DNA of 64,000 bases, from NCBI RefSeq assembly GCF_026410285.1, contig NZ_JAPMLP010000003.1:372001-436000 (forward strand). Direction: 5' to 3'. The notes below the pieces were generated by a model that worked only from the letters and a program-made list of their open reading frames with translations, searched no databases and was not told the origin of the DNA. The stretch is from Sulfitobacter sp. F26169L (GTDB lineage Bacteria; Pseudomonadota; Alphaproteobacteria; Rhodobacterales; Rhodobacteraceae). Below, in pieces: positions 19,722 through 28,616 of the stretch. Each line of letters begins with the position of its first letter. Positions within the stretch are counted from its first letter, which is position 1. The position numbers and the translations under genes were made by a program.

Positions 19722-21155
19722 TCAGAGCCCCTTTGCCTGATAACTTGCCGCGACTTTTGCAATCGAGACTAGGTAGGCGGCAGTGCGCAGATCGGTCACA
19801 TCATCACGGCGGTGCCAGACCTCTGCCATGGAGTCATAGGCGATACGCATGGTGTCATCCAACCCCGAACGCACAAGCTCAAGCTCACCAGCGCCGCGGA
19901 GGTATTTTTCCTTGAAGTCCGGCGACAAGGTCCAGTTGATGGAGGTATCGCGGCTGATGCGCTCCAGTTCGTCCACAATCAGTTGATGGCGGCTTTCCTC
20001 CTGGCGTCGCCCCATGCGGCCAAACCGAATATGGCTAAGGTTTTTGACCCATTCGAAATAACTGACGGTCACACCACCCGCATTGGCGTACATATCGGGA
20101 ATGATCACGGTGCCTTTCTCTCGCAGAATATCATCAGCACCCGCAGTGATCGGACCATTCGCCGCCTCGATGATCAGCTTTGCCGTCACATTTCTTGCGT
20201 TTTCAAGGTTGATCACTCCCTCCAGCGCGGCGGGGATCAGGATATCGCAATCTTCTTCGAGCAGGCTGGCCCCGTCCTTGACGAATTTGCCGCCGGAAAA
20301 TCCTTCGGGGGTGCCTTCGGCAGTGATGTGCTGCTTGAGGGCGTCAATGTCGATGCCATCCTTGTTCATGATCGCACCGTTATACTCGATCACCCCGATA
20401 ACGGGCGCGCCATCTTCTTCACTCAGGAATTTGGCGGCGTGATAGCCGACGTTACCAAGCCCCTGCACAATCACGCGCTTGCCGTTAAGATTGCCGCTCA
20501 ACCCCGCTTTTTTTACGCCTTCGCTGTCACGGAAAAACGCACGCAGTGCATATTGCACACCGCGACCCGTCGCCTCTGTGCGGCCCTGGATGCCGCCTGC
20601 GTTGGTCGGTTTACCCGTCACACATGCCGCGCCGTTGATATCGGTGGTGTGCATCCGCTTGTACTGATCGGCGATCCACGCCATCTCACGCTCACCGGTG
20701 CCCATATCGGGCGCGGGTACGTTCTGGCTGGGATGGATCAGATCGCGTTTTATCAATTCGTAGGCGAAACGGCGGGTGATCAGCTCCATCTCGTGTTCGT
20801 CATATTCCTTCGGGTCGACACACAGCCCCCCTTTTGATCCGCCAAACGGCGCCTCGACCAGCGCGCATTTGAACGTCATCAATGCGGCCAACGCTTCCAC
20901 CTCGTCCTGATTGACCCCCAGCGAAAAGCGGATACCGCCCTTCACAGGCTCCATATGCTCGGAGTGGACCGAGCGATAACCGGTAAATGTCTTGATGTCC
21001 CCGCGCAGCCTGACGCCAAAGCGAACGGTATAGGTGGCATTGCAAACGCGAATTTTCTCTACAAGTCCGGGTTTGAGGTCCATCAGGTTTACCGCACGGT
21101 TAAACATCAGATCAACGCTTTCGCGAAATGTCGGTTCGTTAGCGGATTGGATCAT
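19722..21155 (-). CDS. Glu/Leu/Phe/Val-type dehydrogenase (glutamate dehydrogenase)
   Basis: The 477-residue enzyme catalyses reversible oxidative deamination of glutamate, linking nitrogen metabolism to 2-oxoglutarate. Substrate-domain motifs are complete: KGGIRFSLGVNQDEVEALA, KCALVEAPFGGSKGG with the catalytic Lys, and PAPDMGTGEREMAWI with the catalytic Asp. The NAD(P)-binding fold follows (VIVQGLGNVGYHAAK). The ATG at 21155 is chosen because AGAGGTG stands 9 bp upstream; the GTG at 21167 falls inside that ribosome-binding site. It is followed immediately by the SH3 protein gene. Confidence 0.93.
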   Translation of the reverse strand: MIQSANEPTFRESVDLMFNRAVNLMDLKPGLVEKIRVCNATYTVRFGVRLRGDIKTFTGYRSVHSEHMEPVKGGIRFSLGVNQDEVEALAALMTFKCALVEAPFGGSKGGLCVDPKEYDEHEMELITRRFAYELIKRDLIHPSQNVPAPDMGTGEREMAWIADQYKRMHTTDINGAACVTGKPTNAGGIQGRTEATGRGVQYALRAFFRDSEGVKKAGLSGNLNGKRVIVQGLGNVGYHAAKFLSEEDGAPVIGVIEYNGAIMNKDGIDIDALKQHITAEGTPEGFSGGKFVKDGASLLEEDCDILIPAALEGVINLENARNVTAKLIIEAANGPITAGADDILREKGTVIIPDMYANAGGVTVSYFEWVKNLSHIRFGRMGRRQEESRHQLIVDELERISRDTSINWTLSPDFKEKYLRGAGELELVRSGLDDTMRIAYDSMAEVWHRRDDVTDLRTAAYLVSIAKVAASYQAKGL

Positions 21156-21349
21156 AGCGAAATTCACCTCTTGTCAAATCAGAATGGTTTTCAATTCGGG
21201 ATCGGGGAGTCCCCCCTTGTACGTAGCCTAGGCATGCAGATTTCAAAGCGCCACTTTTTTAACAGGCTTCCGACATTTACACATGCAGCATCTTGACCTT
21301 GTTCGAAACCTTTGTGCCAAATGCCACGAACCAACGACAGGAGCGCCGG

Positions 21350-21823
21350 ATGGGCAAAAGCATAACCCGCGTCAGGCAGGCAGCAGAGGCCGCAGGGCTT
21401 GAAATAGATATTATAAAGCTTCCCACCAGCGCACGCACAGCTGCGCAGGCCGCAGAAAGCTGCAACTGTGACGTTGGCCAGATTGTGAAATCACTGTTGT
21501 TCGAAGGACAACGAACAGGAAAACTCATGCTGATTCTTGTAAGCGGCAAGCATGACTTAAACCTTAATAACGCCGAAGCCCTTTTCGGAGAGCCACTGGG
21601 CCGCGCCGACCCGAAACGCGTGCGTTCACAAACGGGTTTTGCGATTGGCGGGGTTGCTCCGATCGGGCATATGTGCCCGATGCCGACGTTCATGGATGAC
21701 GCACTGCTGGCCTATAAAACCGTGTGGGGTGCCGGTGGCGCTCCCGAGACAGTGTTCGAGATCGAACCGAACGATCTGCTCGCCGTGACCGGCGCCACCG
21801 TATTCTCGAATCCCTTAACATAA
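21350..21823 (+). CDS. YbaK/EbsC-family aminoacyl-tRNA deacylase
   Basis: The family hydrolyses mischarged tRNA, for example Cys-tRNA(Pro). The 157-residue protein shows the core features: a VGQIVKSLLFEG segment containing the conserved Lys, a GKHDLNLNNAEALFG stretch, and a GFAIGGVAPIGH loop. The ATG at 21350 is preferred, preceded by CAGGAG, over a longer frame from 21293 that extends into the promoter region of the divergent dehydrogenase gene. The stop codon lies inside a CtrA-type site. The exact tRNA substrate is unknown. Confidence 0.85.
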   Translation: MGKSITRVRQAAEAAGLEIDIIKLPTSARTAAQAAESCNCDVGQIVKSLLFEGQRTGKLMLILVSGKHDLNLNNAEALFGEPLGRADPKRVRSQTGFAIGGVAPIGHMCPMPTFMDDALLAYKTVWGAGGAPETVFEIEPNDLLAVTGATVFSNPLT

Positions 21824-21829
21824 CGTTAA
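21815..21829. promoter_or_regulatory. Candidate CtrA-binding site upstream of Tad-type genes
   Basis: TTAACATAACGTTAAC is an exact TTAA-N7-TTAA match. It overlaps the end of the YbaK gene and lies about 265 bp before the TadG-like gene. CtrA controls motility and surface structures in many alphaproteobacteria, so control of the following pilus-type genes is plausible. The position is rather far upstream for a direct promoter element. Confidence 0.5.
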
Positions 21830-22091
21830 CGGAATCATGTCCGCTCTCGATGCCACGGCATTACCTACGACTCACCTCATCGAAAAGTGTCTTTAACGTG
21901 CCGCGACCCCGCCACTGTTCACAGCAGAGAAACACTGCCTACGATTTGCAATCATTATATCTAAAATCCCTTTAAAATATGACTTTAAGGCGGGTATCTG
22001 CCCCATTTTAGCCACGTTCATCAGGCATAAAAGACGCTGGAATTAGCCATAGATGCGGTCACTCTGACTCGTCCGGGCTTGAAAGGTGACG

Positions 22092-23642
22092 ATGATGAAA
22101 AAACTATTTTCGACAACTTGCATCCCGTTTAGTGCGGGCTTCAAGAAATCCCCCCTCTTGCGCCATTTTGCGTACAAGGAGGAGGGAAACGTAACAATTC
22201 TGTCTCTTGCATTGATTGCTGCGCTGGGGCTTCTGGCCGGTATCGCGTGGGACATGAACAGCCATGAATTTCACCGCGTAAAGATTCAGCACACTGCGGA
22301 TGCTGCTGTTCTGGCCGCCGCTGATCTGGACCAGTTGCGCCCCCCCCAGGAAGTTGTCAAAGATTACTTTGAAAAAGCCGGTTATCCGGACCTTGTCGCG
22401 GCTGTGACTGTGGATAACGGCATGAACTACCGCACAGTATCGGTGGATGTCGGCGGCTTGGTCGAGGCGGCCACAATCGGTGAGGAAATGGACGGTCAGG
22501 TTATCCTGAACGGTAATGCCTATCTTGAAGCAAAAGAACGGGCGCGCCAGCAGAATCCCGATATGACCGAAGAAGAATTGGTCGCTGCGGTTGAACAGAC
22601 CTTTAGCACCGAAACCAAGTTTGTCGAACTGAATGCCTTTGCAGAAGCCGAAGAGCGTATCAACAATGTTGAAATCTCCATGGTTCTCGACATCTCCGGC
22701 TCAATGGGTTGGGGTGATAACAAAATGAAAAACCTGCGCGATGCCGCATCGGTTTTTGTGGACACGGTCATCCGGCCCGAAACAGAAGACCTCGTATCGC
22801 TGTCGATCGTCCCCTACTCCGAAAACGTGAGTGCCGGTCCGGAGATTATGAACGAAATGAACATCAACTGGATGCACAGCTATAGTAACTGTGTGGAGTT
22901 CGATGACAGCGATTTCAACGATACCACAATCAGCCAGTCGCAGCAGTACGATCAAGTACAGCACTTTTATTGGGGTGGTAGCACCTACCGCAACAGTCTG
23001 ACCAATCCCGTTTGTCTTTATGGCGACGACGAAAGCATTGTTGCCTTCAGTCAGGATACTACCGAACTGAAACGCAAGATCGGTCAGCTGGAGCCACGCG
23101 GTAACACCTCGATCTTTCTGGGCATGAAATGGGCCGCTGCATTGCTCGACCCTTCATTCAAACCGATTAACGCGGCGATGGCGGCGAACGGCGATAGCGA
23201 TCCGGTCTTTTCCAACCGCCCTGTCGCTTTTGAAGATCGTGAGACGCTGAAAACCGTAATTCTGATGACGGACGGACAAAACACCTCGTCCTACCGTATT
23301 CCCAGCAGATACTACGCAAACTACAGCCACAGGTCGCACTGGAACCGTTACAACCTTGATTATTATATCGCCCGGTACTGGAACCGCCCCTCTAGCGAGC
23401 TGAAGTACACAAAGTACTGGGGCAGCAAGGGTGACAACCTGCTCAGCAGCGTCTGCACGGCTGCGAAAGCCAAGAATATTGTCATCTGGTCCATCGGCTT
23501 TGAAGTTGAAGACCACGGAGCAAACGTGATGCGCGATTGCGCTTCATCACCCAGCCATTTTTTCAGGGTTGAGGGCGTCGAAATCCAGGAGGCGTTCAAA
23601 GCAATCGCGCGCCAAATTAACCAGCTGAGGCTCACACAATGA
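22092..23642 (+). CDS. TadG-like pilus assembly protein with von Willebrand A domain
   Basis: The 516-residue protein has an N-terminal cytoplasmic segment, the TadE/TadG-type leader (EEGNVTILSLALIAALGLLAG, residues about 32-54), and a large extracytoplasmic part with a VWA domain. The MIDAS motif DISGSMG lies at about residue 203, with a further metal-loop Thr/Asp region (VILMTDGQNTS). Such proteins help assemble or anchor Flp/Tad surface pili. An AAAGG site stands 5-8 bp before an ATG-ATG doublet at 22092/22095. It overlaps the next gene by 4 bp. No TadA ATPase or pilin gene is nearby. Confidence 0.85.
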   Translation: MMKKLFSTTCIPFSAGFKKSPLLRHFAYKEEGNVTILSLALIAALGLLAGIAWDMNSHEFHRVKIQHTADAAVLAAADLDQLRPPQEVVKDYFEKAGYPDLVAAVTVDNGMNYRTVSVDVGGLVEAATIGEEMDGQVILNGNAYLEAKERARQQNPDMTEEELVAAVEQTFSTETKFVELNAFAEAEERINNVEISMVLDISGSMGWGDNKMKNLRDAASVFVDTVIRPETEDLVSLSIVPYSENVSAGPEIMNEMNINWMHSYSNCVEFDDSDFNDTTISQSQQYDQVQHFYWGGSTYRNSLTNPVCLYGDDESIVAFSQDTTELKRKIGQLEPRGNTSIFLGMKWAAALLDPSFKPINAAMAANGDSDPVFSNRPVAFEDRETLKTVILMTDGQNTSSYRIPSRYYANYSHRSHWNRYNLDYYIARYWNRPSSELKYTKYWGSKGDNLLSSVCTAAKAKNIVIWSIGFEVEDHGANVMRDCASSPSHFFRVEGVEIQEAFKAIARQINQLRLTQ

Positions 23643-24178
23643 TTACGCTTCTTAAAAACCCGCTCAAGCGGTTCCGCAAAGAAGAGGCCGGATCCGTATA
23701 CACAATCGAATTCGTTCTAATGTTGCCGATCCTGTTTGTTACCTTTCTTTTCGGTATCGAACTGACCACCTACTCGAACCGTCAATTCCAACTGGATCGC
23801 GGCCTGGAGGTCACCACACGGCTGGTGCGGCTCACAACAGGACGGTTCATTACCCACGATGATCTGACAAAGGCCATTTGTGACAACTCCGGCGGCTTGG
23901 CCAACTGTGAAACCATGCTGCGCCTTGAGATGGTGCCCATGAACCCGCGTCAATTCAGCGGATTGCCAGCAATGCCCGACTGCACCAGCGCGCCTTTTCC
24001 GGTCAATCCGGTACGCGGTTGGTCGCTCGGCCAGCAACACGAACTGATGTTGTTGCGGGCTTGCTACAAATTCACGCCGGTCGTCGCCTCTGTCGGCCTT
24101 GGAAAACTACTCGGTGCTGATAGCGATGGAATGGGCCGTATGGTTTCCATCAGTGCATTCGTTCAGGAGCCAGAATAA
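23639..24178 (+). CDS. TadE/TadF-family pilus assembly protein
   Basis: The 179-residue protein has a basic N-terminus, then the TadE-like pseudopilin segment EEAGSVYTIEFVLMLPILFV (residues about 15-40; the Glu inside the hydrophobic run is characteristic), and a periplasmic domain with two or more Cys residues (ICDN, NCET, DCTS, ACYK). It overlaps both neighbours (4 bp and 1 bp), so the three genes form one unit with the VWA protein first. Confidence 0.85.
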   Translation: MITLLKNPLKRFRKEEAGSVYTIEFVLMLPILFVTFLFGIELTTYSNRQFQLDRGLEVTTRLVRLTTGRFITHDDLTKAICDNSGGLANCETMLRLEMVPMNPRQFSGLPAMPDCTSAPFPVNPVRGWSLGQQHELMLLRACYKFTPVVASVGLGKLLGADSDGMGRMVSISAFVQEPE

Positions 24179-24765
24179 TGTATAACTTTCAACTCAAGTC
24201 CCTGATGCGCGCCCGCTTTGCGCGTGATGAAAAAGGGTCGGCGTCTGTCGAAGCCGCGTTAATGGTAACCGCAATCTTTGTTGTGATGGTTTCAGTTCTG
24301 GCACTGCTTGATCTGACCCGTCTTCACGGTCAACACCAGAAAGCGGCCTACACAATCGCCGATATGGTCTCCCGTGAGACACTGCCGATCGACAATGCCT
24401 ATCTGACCGGCACGCATGCCCTGCTGAACACCCTCACACGGGACCCGCAGGAAAGCACGGTCCGCGTCACGATCGTTCGTTATGATGCCAACAATAAAAT
24501 CTTCAAGTTGGACTGGTCCAAGACAAGCGGCTTTGGCCAACCTCTGACCAACCATCAGGTGCGCAACTGGTCAGACCGTCTACCCGTCATGCTGCACAAC
24601 GAACGCATGATCGTGGTCGAGACACGGGCGATGTATGATCCCCCGTTTATGATGGGACTGGGCCAACTGGGTCAGCAGACGATTGACCAGTTCATCTTTA
24701 CACGGCCACGGTATTCGCCACAGGTCTTGTGGACAGATATCGAACCCGATTTCGCAGGGTCCTGA
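24178..24765 (+). CDS. TadE/TadG-family envelope protein
   Basis: The 195-residue protein repeats the pattern of the preceding gene: a basic N-terminus, DEKGSASVEAALMVTAIFVV with the conserved Glu followed by a hydrophobic helix (residues about 17-45), then a periplasmic domain without Cys. It is probably a minor pseudopilin of a Tad-type system. The start overlaps the previous stop by 1 bp. The unit ends at a strong terminator 20 bp downstream. Confidence 0.8.
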   Translation: MYNFQLKSLMRARFARDEKGSASVEAALMVTAIFVVMVSVLALLDLTRLHGQHQKAAYTIADMVSRETLPIDNAYLTGTHALLNTLTRDPQESTVRVTIVRYDANNKIFKLDWSKTSGFGQPLTNHQVRNWSDRLPVMLHNERMIVVETRAMYDPPFMMGLGQLGQQTIDQFIFTRPRYSPQVLWTDIEPDFAGS

Positions 24766-24787
24766 ACAGCCTGCCAAACACCCTATC

Positions 24788-24823
24788 CCCCCGAACGGTT
24801 TACCGTTCGGGGGTTTTGTTTTG
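24788..24823 (+). terminator. Rho-independent terminator of the Tad-type operon
   Basis: A 12-bp perfect stem (CCCCCGAACGGT / ACCGTTCGGGGG) with a tight loop is followed by TTTTGTTTTG. It lies about 20 bp after the last gene. Confidence 0.9.
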
Positions 24824-24827
24824 CCAT

Positions 24828-25343
24828 TTATGCGCTCTTGTCTATATCGCGCTGCGCCATGATCGCCGCAATGATTTCCGACATGTATTTCGTCTGGCTT
24901 GCAGGGGTCATCCCCCCCACCCCGATCCGTCGGCCCAGCCGCCACCACAATCCCGGACGCCACTGATTGCTTCCTTTGTCCGTTGTGCGCAGCAAAAATC
25001 CGTTTGAGGGTTTGAACGCAAAAAATCCACGATCCATACCGTCGATATCCGCAATCCGCGCGATGACCGTGCCATCGCTGTCGCGCAATTCGGTTTCGGT
25101 CAACTCAATTCGCGATGCAGTTGCGCGGCGCATCTTGTCGGCCGTCCACAACGTGCCCACTCCAAGTGCCAACAAAAACAACCGCCATTCCAGCGCCGGT
25201 GATTGCACAATCGCAATGTAGATCAGCAAAAGCCCCAACAGCCCCAGCGATCCCATCCCCAAGACCCTGCGTCCGGCCCCTGCCTGCACAAAGGCCAGAA
25301 TTTCCTCTTTGTCGGTTTCGCGGGTATCAGGTGTTGCAGTCAT
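24828..25343 (-). CDS. Hypothetical inner-membrane protein
   Basis: The 171-residue protein has two adjacent hydrophobic helices (residues about 29-45 and 50-66), then a soluble domain with IELTETELRDSDGTVIARIADI and a C-terminal GLWWRLGRRIGVGGMT segment, a layout seen in small PH-like membrane proteins. The ATG at 25343 is chosen because AAAAGGAG lies just upstream. No function can be assigned. It converges on the Tad-type operon terminator. Confidence 0.7.
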   Translation of the reverse strand: MTATPDTRETDKEEILAFVQAGAGRRVLGMGSLGLLGLLLIYIAIVQSPALEWRLFLLALGVGTLWTADKMRRATASRIELTETELRDSDGTVIARIADIDGMDRGFFAFKPSNGFLLRTTDKGSNQWRPGLWWRLGRRIGVGGMTPASQTKYMSEIIAAIMAQRDIDKSA

Positions 25344-25490
25344 CGGGGCGCTCCTTTTTGCGACCCCTAGTCGCAGATGTGGGTGCGGGCAAGCATATCT
25401 GCCCCTGCTTTGAAAGAGGTCGGACAGCATTTGCAACGCGCGATCAACATCGAATTCCGGCAAAACAGCGTATCACGCCCATGTGCTACG

Positions 25491-26441
25491 TCAGGCCAAA
25501 CGCTTTGGATGCACCTCTAATCCACGCTCTTCGGGTTCGTCATCTGTCAACCTCATCGGAAAGCCCTGCGCCAGAACAGACAGGCCGGTGGCGTCTTCCA
25601 GCCGCTCGATCATACGGTCAGATTGGGCCCGCGCACCGTACCGTTCCTGCCCATCACTCATCATCGCGATGACCAGAGGCGAGATCTCCAATGGCACACC
25701 GGCTTCATCAGCCAGCTTCTGGAACAGGCCAATGTCCTTCTGGATCAAATCCATCGTGAAATTTACATCGCGTGAGCCGGACAGGATCAGCTGGCTTTCG
25801 GTTTCATGCACAAAACTGTTGCCCGACGACATCGCAATCGCCTCGTAGGTCATGGCCAAATCCATCCCATGCGCTTTCATCACCGTTAGCGCCTCGCACA
25901 ACGCCAGCAGGTTGGTTGTGGCAAGATAGTTCGTCATCACCTTGAGGGTGCTGGCCTTTCCCAATTCACCTACGTGCAGAATCCGGCGGCCCATGTGGGT
26001 CAGCAAAGGCAATACGCGCTCGAATGTGGCGCGGTCACAGCCGGCGTAGATACTGATGTTGCCGGTGTCGGCACGGTGGCATCCGCCCGAGACGGGGCAG
26101 TCTACCGCGTGCCCGCCCCGCGCCATCACCAGCGCCCCCAGCCTCTTGATTTCGCTTGCATCAGTGGTCGACATTTCGATCCAGATTTTGCCGTCAGCTA
26201 TTTCCGGCAGCATCTGTTCCACCACCGCCGCACTGGCTGCGGGAGTAGGCAGGCAGGTAATCACCGCATCACAGGCGCGCATCATCCGCGCAGGGTTACC
26301 CCCCTTTTTCGCCCCGTCCGAAACTTTGGCGGTAACCAGATCGCCGTCCAGATCATGCACCTGCAAATCGACCCCGTTGCGCAGCAAACTACCTGCCAGC
26401 TTACCACCGACGTTGCCTAATCCGATAAATCCGATTTTCAT
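25491..26441 (-). CDS. NAD(P)-dependent beta-hydroxyacid dehydrogenase (3-hydroxyisobutyrate dehydrogenase family)
   Basis: The 316-residue enzyme has the N-terminal Rossmann motif GFIGLGNVGGKLA, the substrate-binding segment DCPVSGGCHRADTG, and the catalytic-Lys helix LGKASTLKVMTNYL at residues about 160-175. These define the family that oxidises 3-hydroxyisobutyrate, tartronate semialdehyde or similar substrates. The actual substrate cannot be read from the sequence. It is monocistronic and divergent from the pirin gene, with 200 bp between them. Confidence 0.88.
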   Translation of the reverse strand: MKIGFIGLGNVGGKLAGSLLRNGVDLQVHDLDGDLVTAKVSDGAKKGGNPARMMRACDAVITCLPTPAASAAVVEQMLPEIADGKIWIEMSTTDASEIKRLGALVMARGGHAVDCPVSGGCHRADTGNISIYAGCDRATFERVLPLLTHMGRRILHVGELGKASTLKVMTNYLATTNLLALCEALTVMKAHGMDLAMTYEAIAMSSGNSFVHETESQLILSGSRDVNFTMDLIQKDIGLFQKLADEAGVPLEISPLVIAMMSDGQERYGARAQSDRMIERLEDATGLSVLAQGFPMRLTDDEPEERGLEVHPKRLA

Positions 26442-26641
26442 ATGTCCGCCCCGTGCTTTGGTTCAGCCTCACGGCTCTCTGGCACCACGTCTTGCCTGAA
26501 ACCGACCAATTTCTACGCCGTTCACCCCGCACAAAGATACAAGACCTAGCAATTTCGCACACTCACCCTGCGCAGCGATGTATTGAAGCGCGCCACAGGC
26601 TTGCCTAATTCCACCCCAATAAACCACTCAGGAGCAATCAT

Positions 26642-27553
26642 ATGTCCCTACGTCCCACACTTGAAACCCGCGCCGCACAACCGACCCTTGAGGGGGCTGG
26701 CGTGAAGCTTCACCGCGCTTTCGGTTTTCACGATCCGTCAGAGCTTGATCCGTTCCTGCTGTTTGATGACTTTCGCAATGAGCGCCCTGCCGATTATGAA
26801 AAGGGTTTTCCATGGCATCCACACCGCGGAATTGAGACAATCACCTATGTGCTTGAGGGGACCGTTGAACACTCAGACAGCCTTGGCAATGTCGGAACGC
26901 TGGCGGCAGGTGACGTGCAATGGATGACCGCAGGCAGCGGTATTCTGCATCAGGAAATGCCACACGGAAACCAGCGCGGCCAGATGCACGGTTTCCAGCT
27001 GTGGGGCAATCTTCCCGCTGCACAAAAGATGACCGCCCCGCGCTATCAGGACATAACCAGCGATGCGATCCCCGAGGTCATTGACGATGACGGCACCAAA
27101 GTGCGCGTCATTACCGGAGAGTTCTGGGGCAAGCGCGGTCCGGTCGACGGTATCGCGGCCGATCCGCAATACCTCGATGTGACCGTGCCCGCAGGGGTGC
27201 GAAAGACCTTCCACATCGACACATACCGTCGCGCGTTCGCCTATATCTTTGAAGGCGCCGGCGCCTTTGTGGATGCCAGCCGCCCGTCGGGTATCTTGCT
27301 GGAAAAGGAAGTCGCGGGAGAAGAACTGAATATTCGCGATATGTCGGGCGACCGCACGCTAGTGCGCTTTGGCACAGGCGACGAAGTGACAGTACAGGCG
27401 GGGCCGGACGGATTGCGGTTTTTGCTGATTTCCGGCGCGCCGATAGACGAGCCTGTGGCGTGGCACGGCCCCATCGTGATGAACACCCGCGCGGAAATTC
27501 AGCAGGCGGTGCGCGATCTTAACAACGGGACGTTTATCAAACCCGCCCACTAA
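26642..27553 (+). CDS. Pirin family protein
   Basis: The 303-residue protein has two cupin domains. The N-terminal domain carries the metal ligands in WHPHRGIETITYVLEG and TAGSGILHQEMP. The C-terminal cupin (residues about 180-285) has lost obvious metal ligands, as is usual. Bacterial pirins are Fe-dependent, some with quercetinase-like activity and some as metabolic regulators. The start follows CAGGAG. It converges with the TetR gene, with 3 bp between the stops. Confidence 0.9.
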   Translation: MSLRPTLETRAAQPTLEGAGVKLHRAFGFHDPSELDPFLLFDDFRNERPADYEKGFPWHPHRGIETITYVLEGTVEHSDSLGNVGTLAAGDVQWMTAGSGILHQEMPHGNQRGQMHGFQLWGNLPAAQKMTAPRYQDITSDAIPEVIDDDGTKVRVITGEFWGKRGPVDGIAADPQYLDVTVPAGVRKTFHIDTYRRAFAYIFEGAGAFVDASRPSGILLEKEVAGEELNIRDMSGDRTLVRFGTGDEVTVQAGPDGLRFLLISGAPIDEPVAWHGPIVMNTRAEIQQAVRDLNNGTFIKPAH

Positions 27554-27556
27554 AAC

Positions 27557-28138
27557 TCATGTCACCGCGCGGCGCACCATATCCCAATACTGCGCGGTGA
27601 CTTCCTCTAGCGACAGCCTGCCGCCGGTGCGAAACCACGTATTCACCCCCGTCAGCATCGCGATGATCGCCAGCGTGGCGATTTTGGTATCACTCACCTG
27701 AAACACACCCGCCGCGACGCCGTCACGCAAAATGGTTTCCAGCCCGCTCTCATACCGGCTGCGCAGGGCCTCGATACGGGCAAAATTTTCTTCTGTCAGG
27801 TTGCGCAATTCCATATAGGCGATGAACACCGCATCGGGGCGCGCGTGGTGAAAACGGATGTGAAACGCGACGAATTTCTTCAACCGCTCCTGCGGCGCCA
27901 GCGACGGATCATCAGTCCCCGCCGCGAGCAGCTCGTTCATGTGCCGCTCCATCAGGTCAAACAGCAGGGTTTGTTTATCCGGTGTGTAGTTATAAAGCGC
28001 ACCCGCCTGCACACCGACCTCGGCCGCGATCGCGCGCATGGAAACGGCAGCAAAGCCCCCCTGCGCGAACAGCTTCAGCGCCGCGTCGCGAACGCGCGGG
28101 CCTGTAATATCAGAATGTGAACCTGCGGTGCGTGCCAT
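27557..28138 (-). CDS. TetR/AcrR-family transcriptional regulator
   Basis: The 193-residue protein has a TetR HTH at residues about 15-60 (ALKLFAQGGFAAVSMRAIAAEVGVQAGALYNY) and an all-helical ligand-binding domain. A perfect 14-bp palindrome lies 14 bp before the start codon, so autoregulation is likely. The ligand and other targets are unknown. The divergent small lipoprotein gene starts about 100 bp away and may share the operator. Confidence 0.9.
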   Translation of the reverse strand: MARTAGSHSDITGPRVRDAALKLFAQGGFAAVSMRAIAAEVGVQAGALYNYTPDKQTLLFDLMERHMNELLAAGTDDPSLAPQERLKKFVAFHIRFHHARPDAVFIAYMELRNLTEENFARIEALRSRYESGLETILRDGVAAGVFQVSDTKIATLAIIAMLTGVNTWFRTGGRLSLEEVTAQYWDMVRRAVT

Positions 28139-28151
28139 ATCTTCGTTTATC

Positions 28152-28165
28152 TGAACGTACGTTCA
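28152..28165. promoter_or_regulatory. Palindromic operator for the TetR-family regulator
   Basis: TGAACGTACGTTCA is a perfect 14-bp palindrome in the leader of the TetR gene, a typical size and position for TetR-family operators. It also lies about 75 bp before the divergent lipoprotein gene. Confidence 0.7.
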
Positions 28166-28240
28166 AAAAGTAAACCCTCAGGCGCAGATATGATCCAACG
28201 CGCTTGCATCGTGCTTGCGGGGTGCTAAACACTTCGGCGT

Positions 28241-28537
28241 ATGATACGCGCATTTTTTCCAGCGGCCATTTGCGCCGCAGTGACCCTGCTGGGGGCCTGC
28301 ACGGATTTTCCCGCGCTGGACCGTACCATCACGCCAGAGCTTTCGAATGCCGATTACCCCGCACTTGTCCCGCTTGAGCCGGTTCTTGCGGCAGCACAAA
28401 GCAACGGAGTTGAGCCTGTTCAGGCAAACGCCGCTATTGACCGCCGTGTTGCAGCCCTGAAAGCGCGCGCCGCCCGCCTGCGCGGATCGGTGCTGAGCGG
28501 GGCAGAACGGCAGCGGCTGAAGAACGGTCTGCGCTAG
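28241..28537 (+). CDS. Small hypothetical lipoprotein
   Basis: The 98-residue product has a lipoprotein signal with lipobox LGAC (Cys at residue 20). It is followed by a Pro-rich segment and a C-terminal Ala/Arg-rich helix (RVAALKARAARLRGSV). It should be anchored in the inner or outer membrane. No family function is known to me. It lies just before hom with an 80-bp gap and may be cotranscribed. Confidence 0.7.
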   Translation: MIRAFFPAAICAAVTLLGACTDFPALDRTITPELSNADYPALVPLEPVLAAAQSNGVEPVQANAAIDRRVAALKARAARLRGSVLSGAERQRLKNGLR

Positions 28538-28616
28538 GGCGCGGTTGGTCCGTTGCACGGGGGCTGCGTTCGGGCTACATCGGCGCAAAGATCATTTATT
28601 CAAAGGAACCACCGCC

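Noticed and set aside
19812-20837. 341-codon plus-strand frame opposite glutamate dehydrogenase
   Set aside because: Antisense shadow of a conserved gene; the translation is His/Arg-rich and matches no family.
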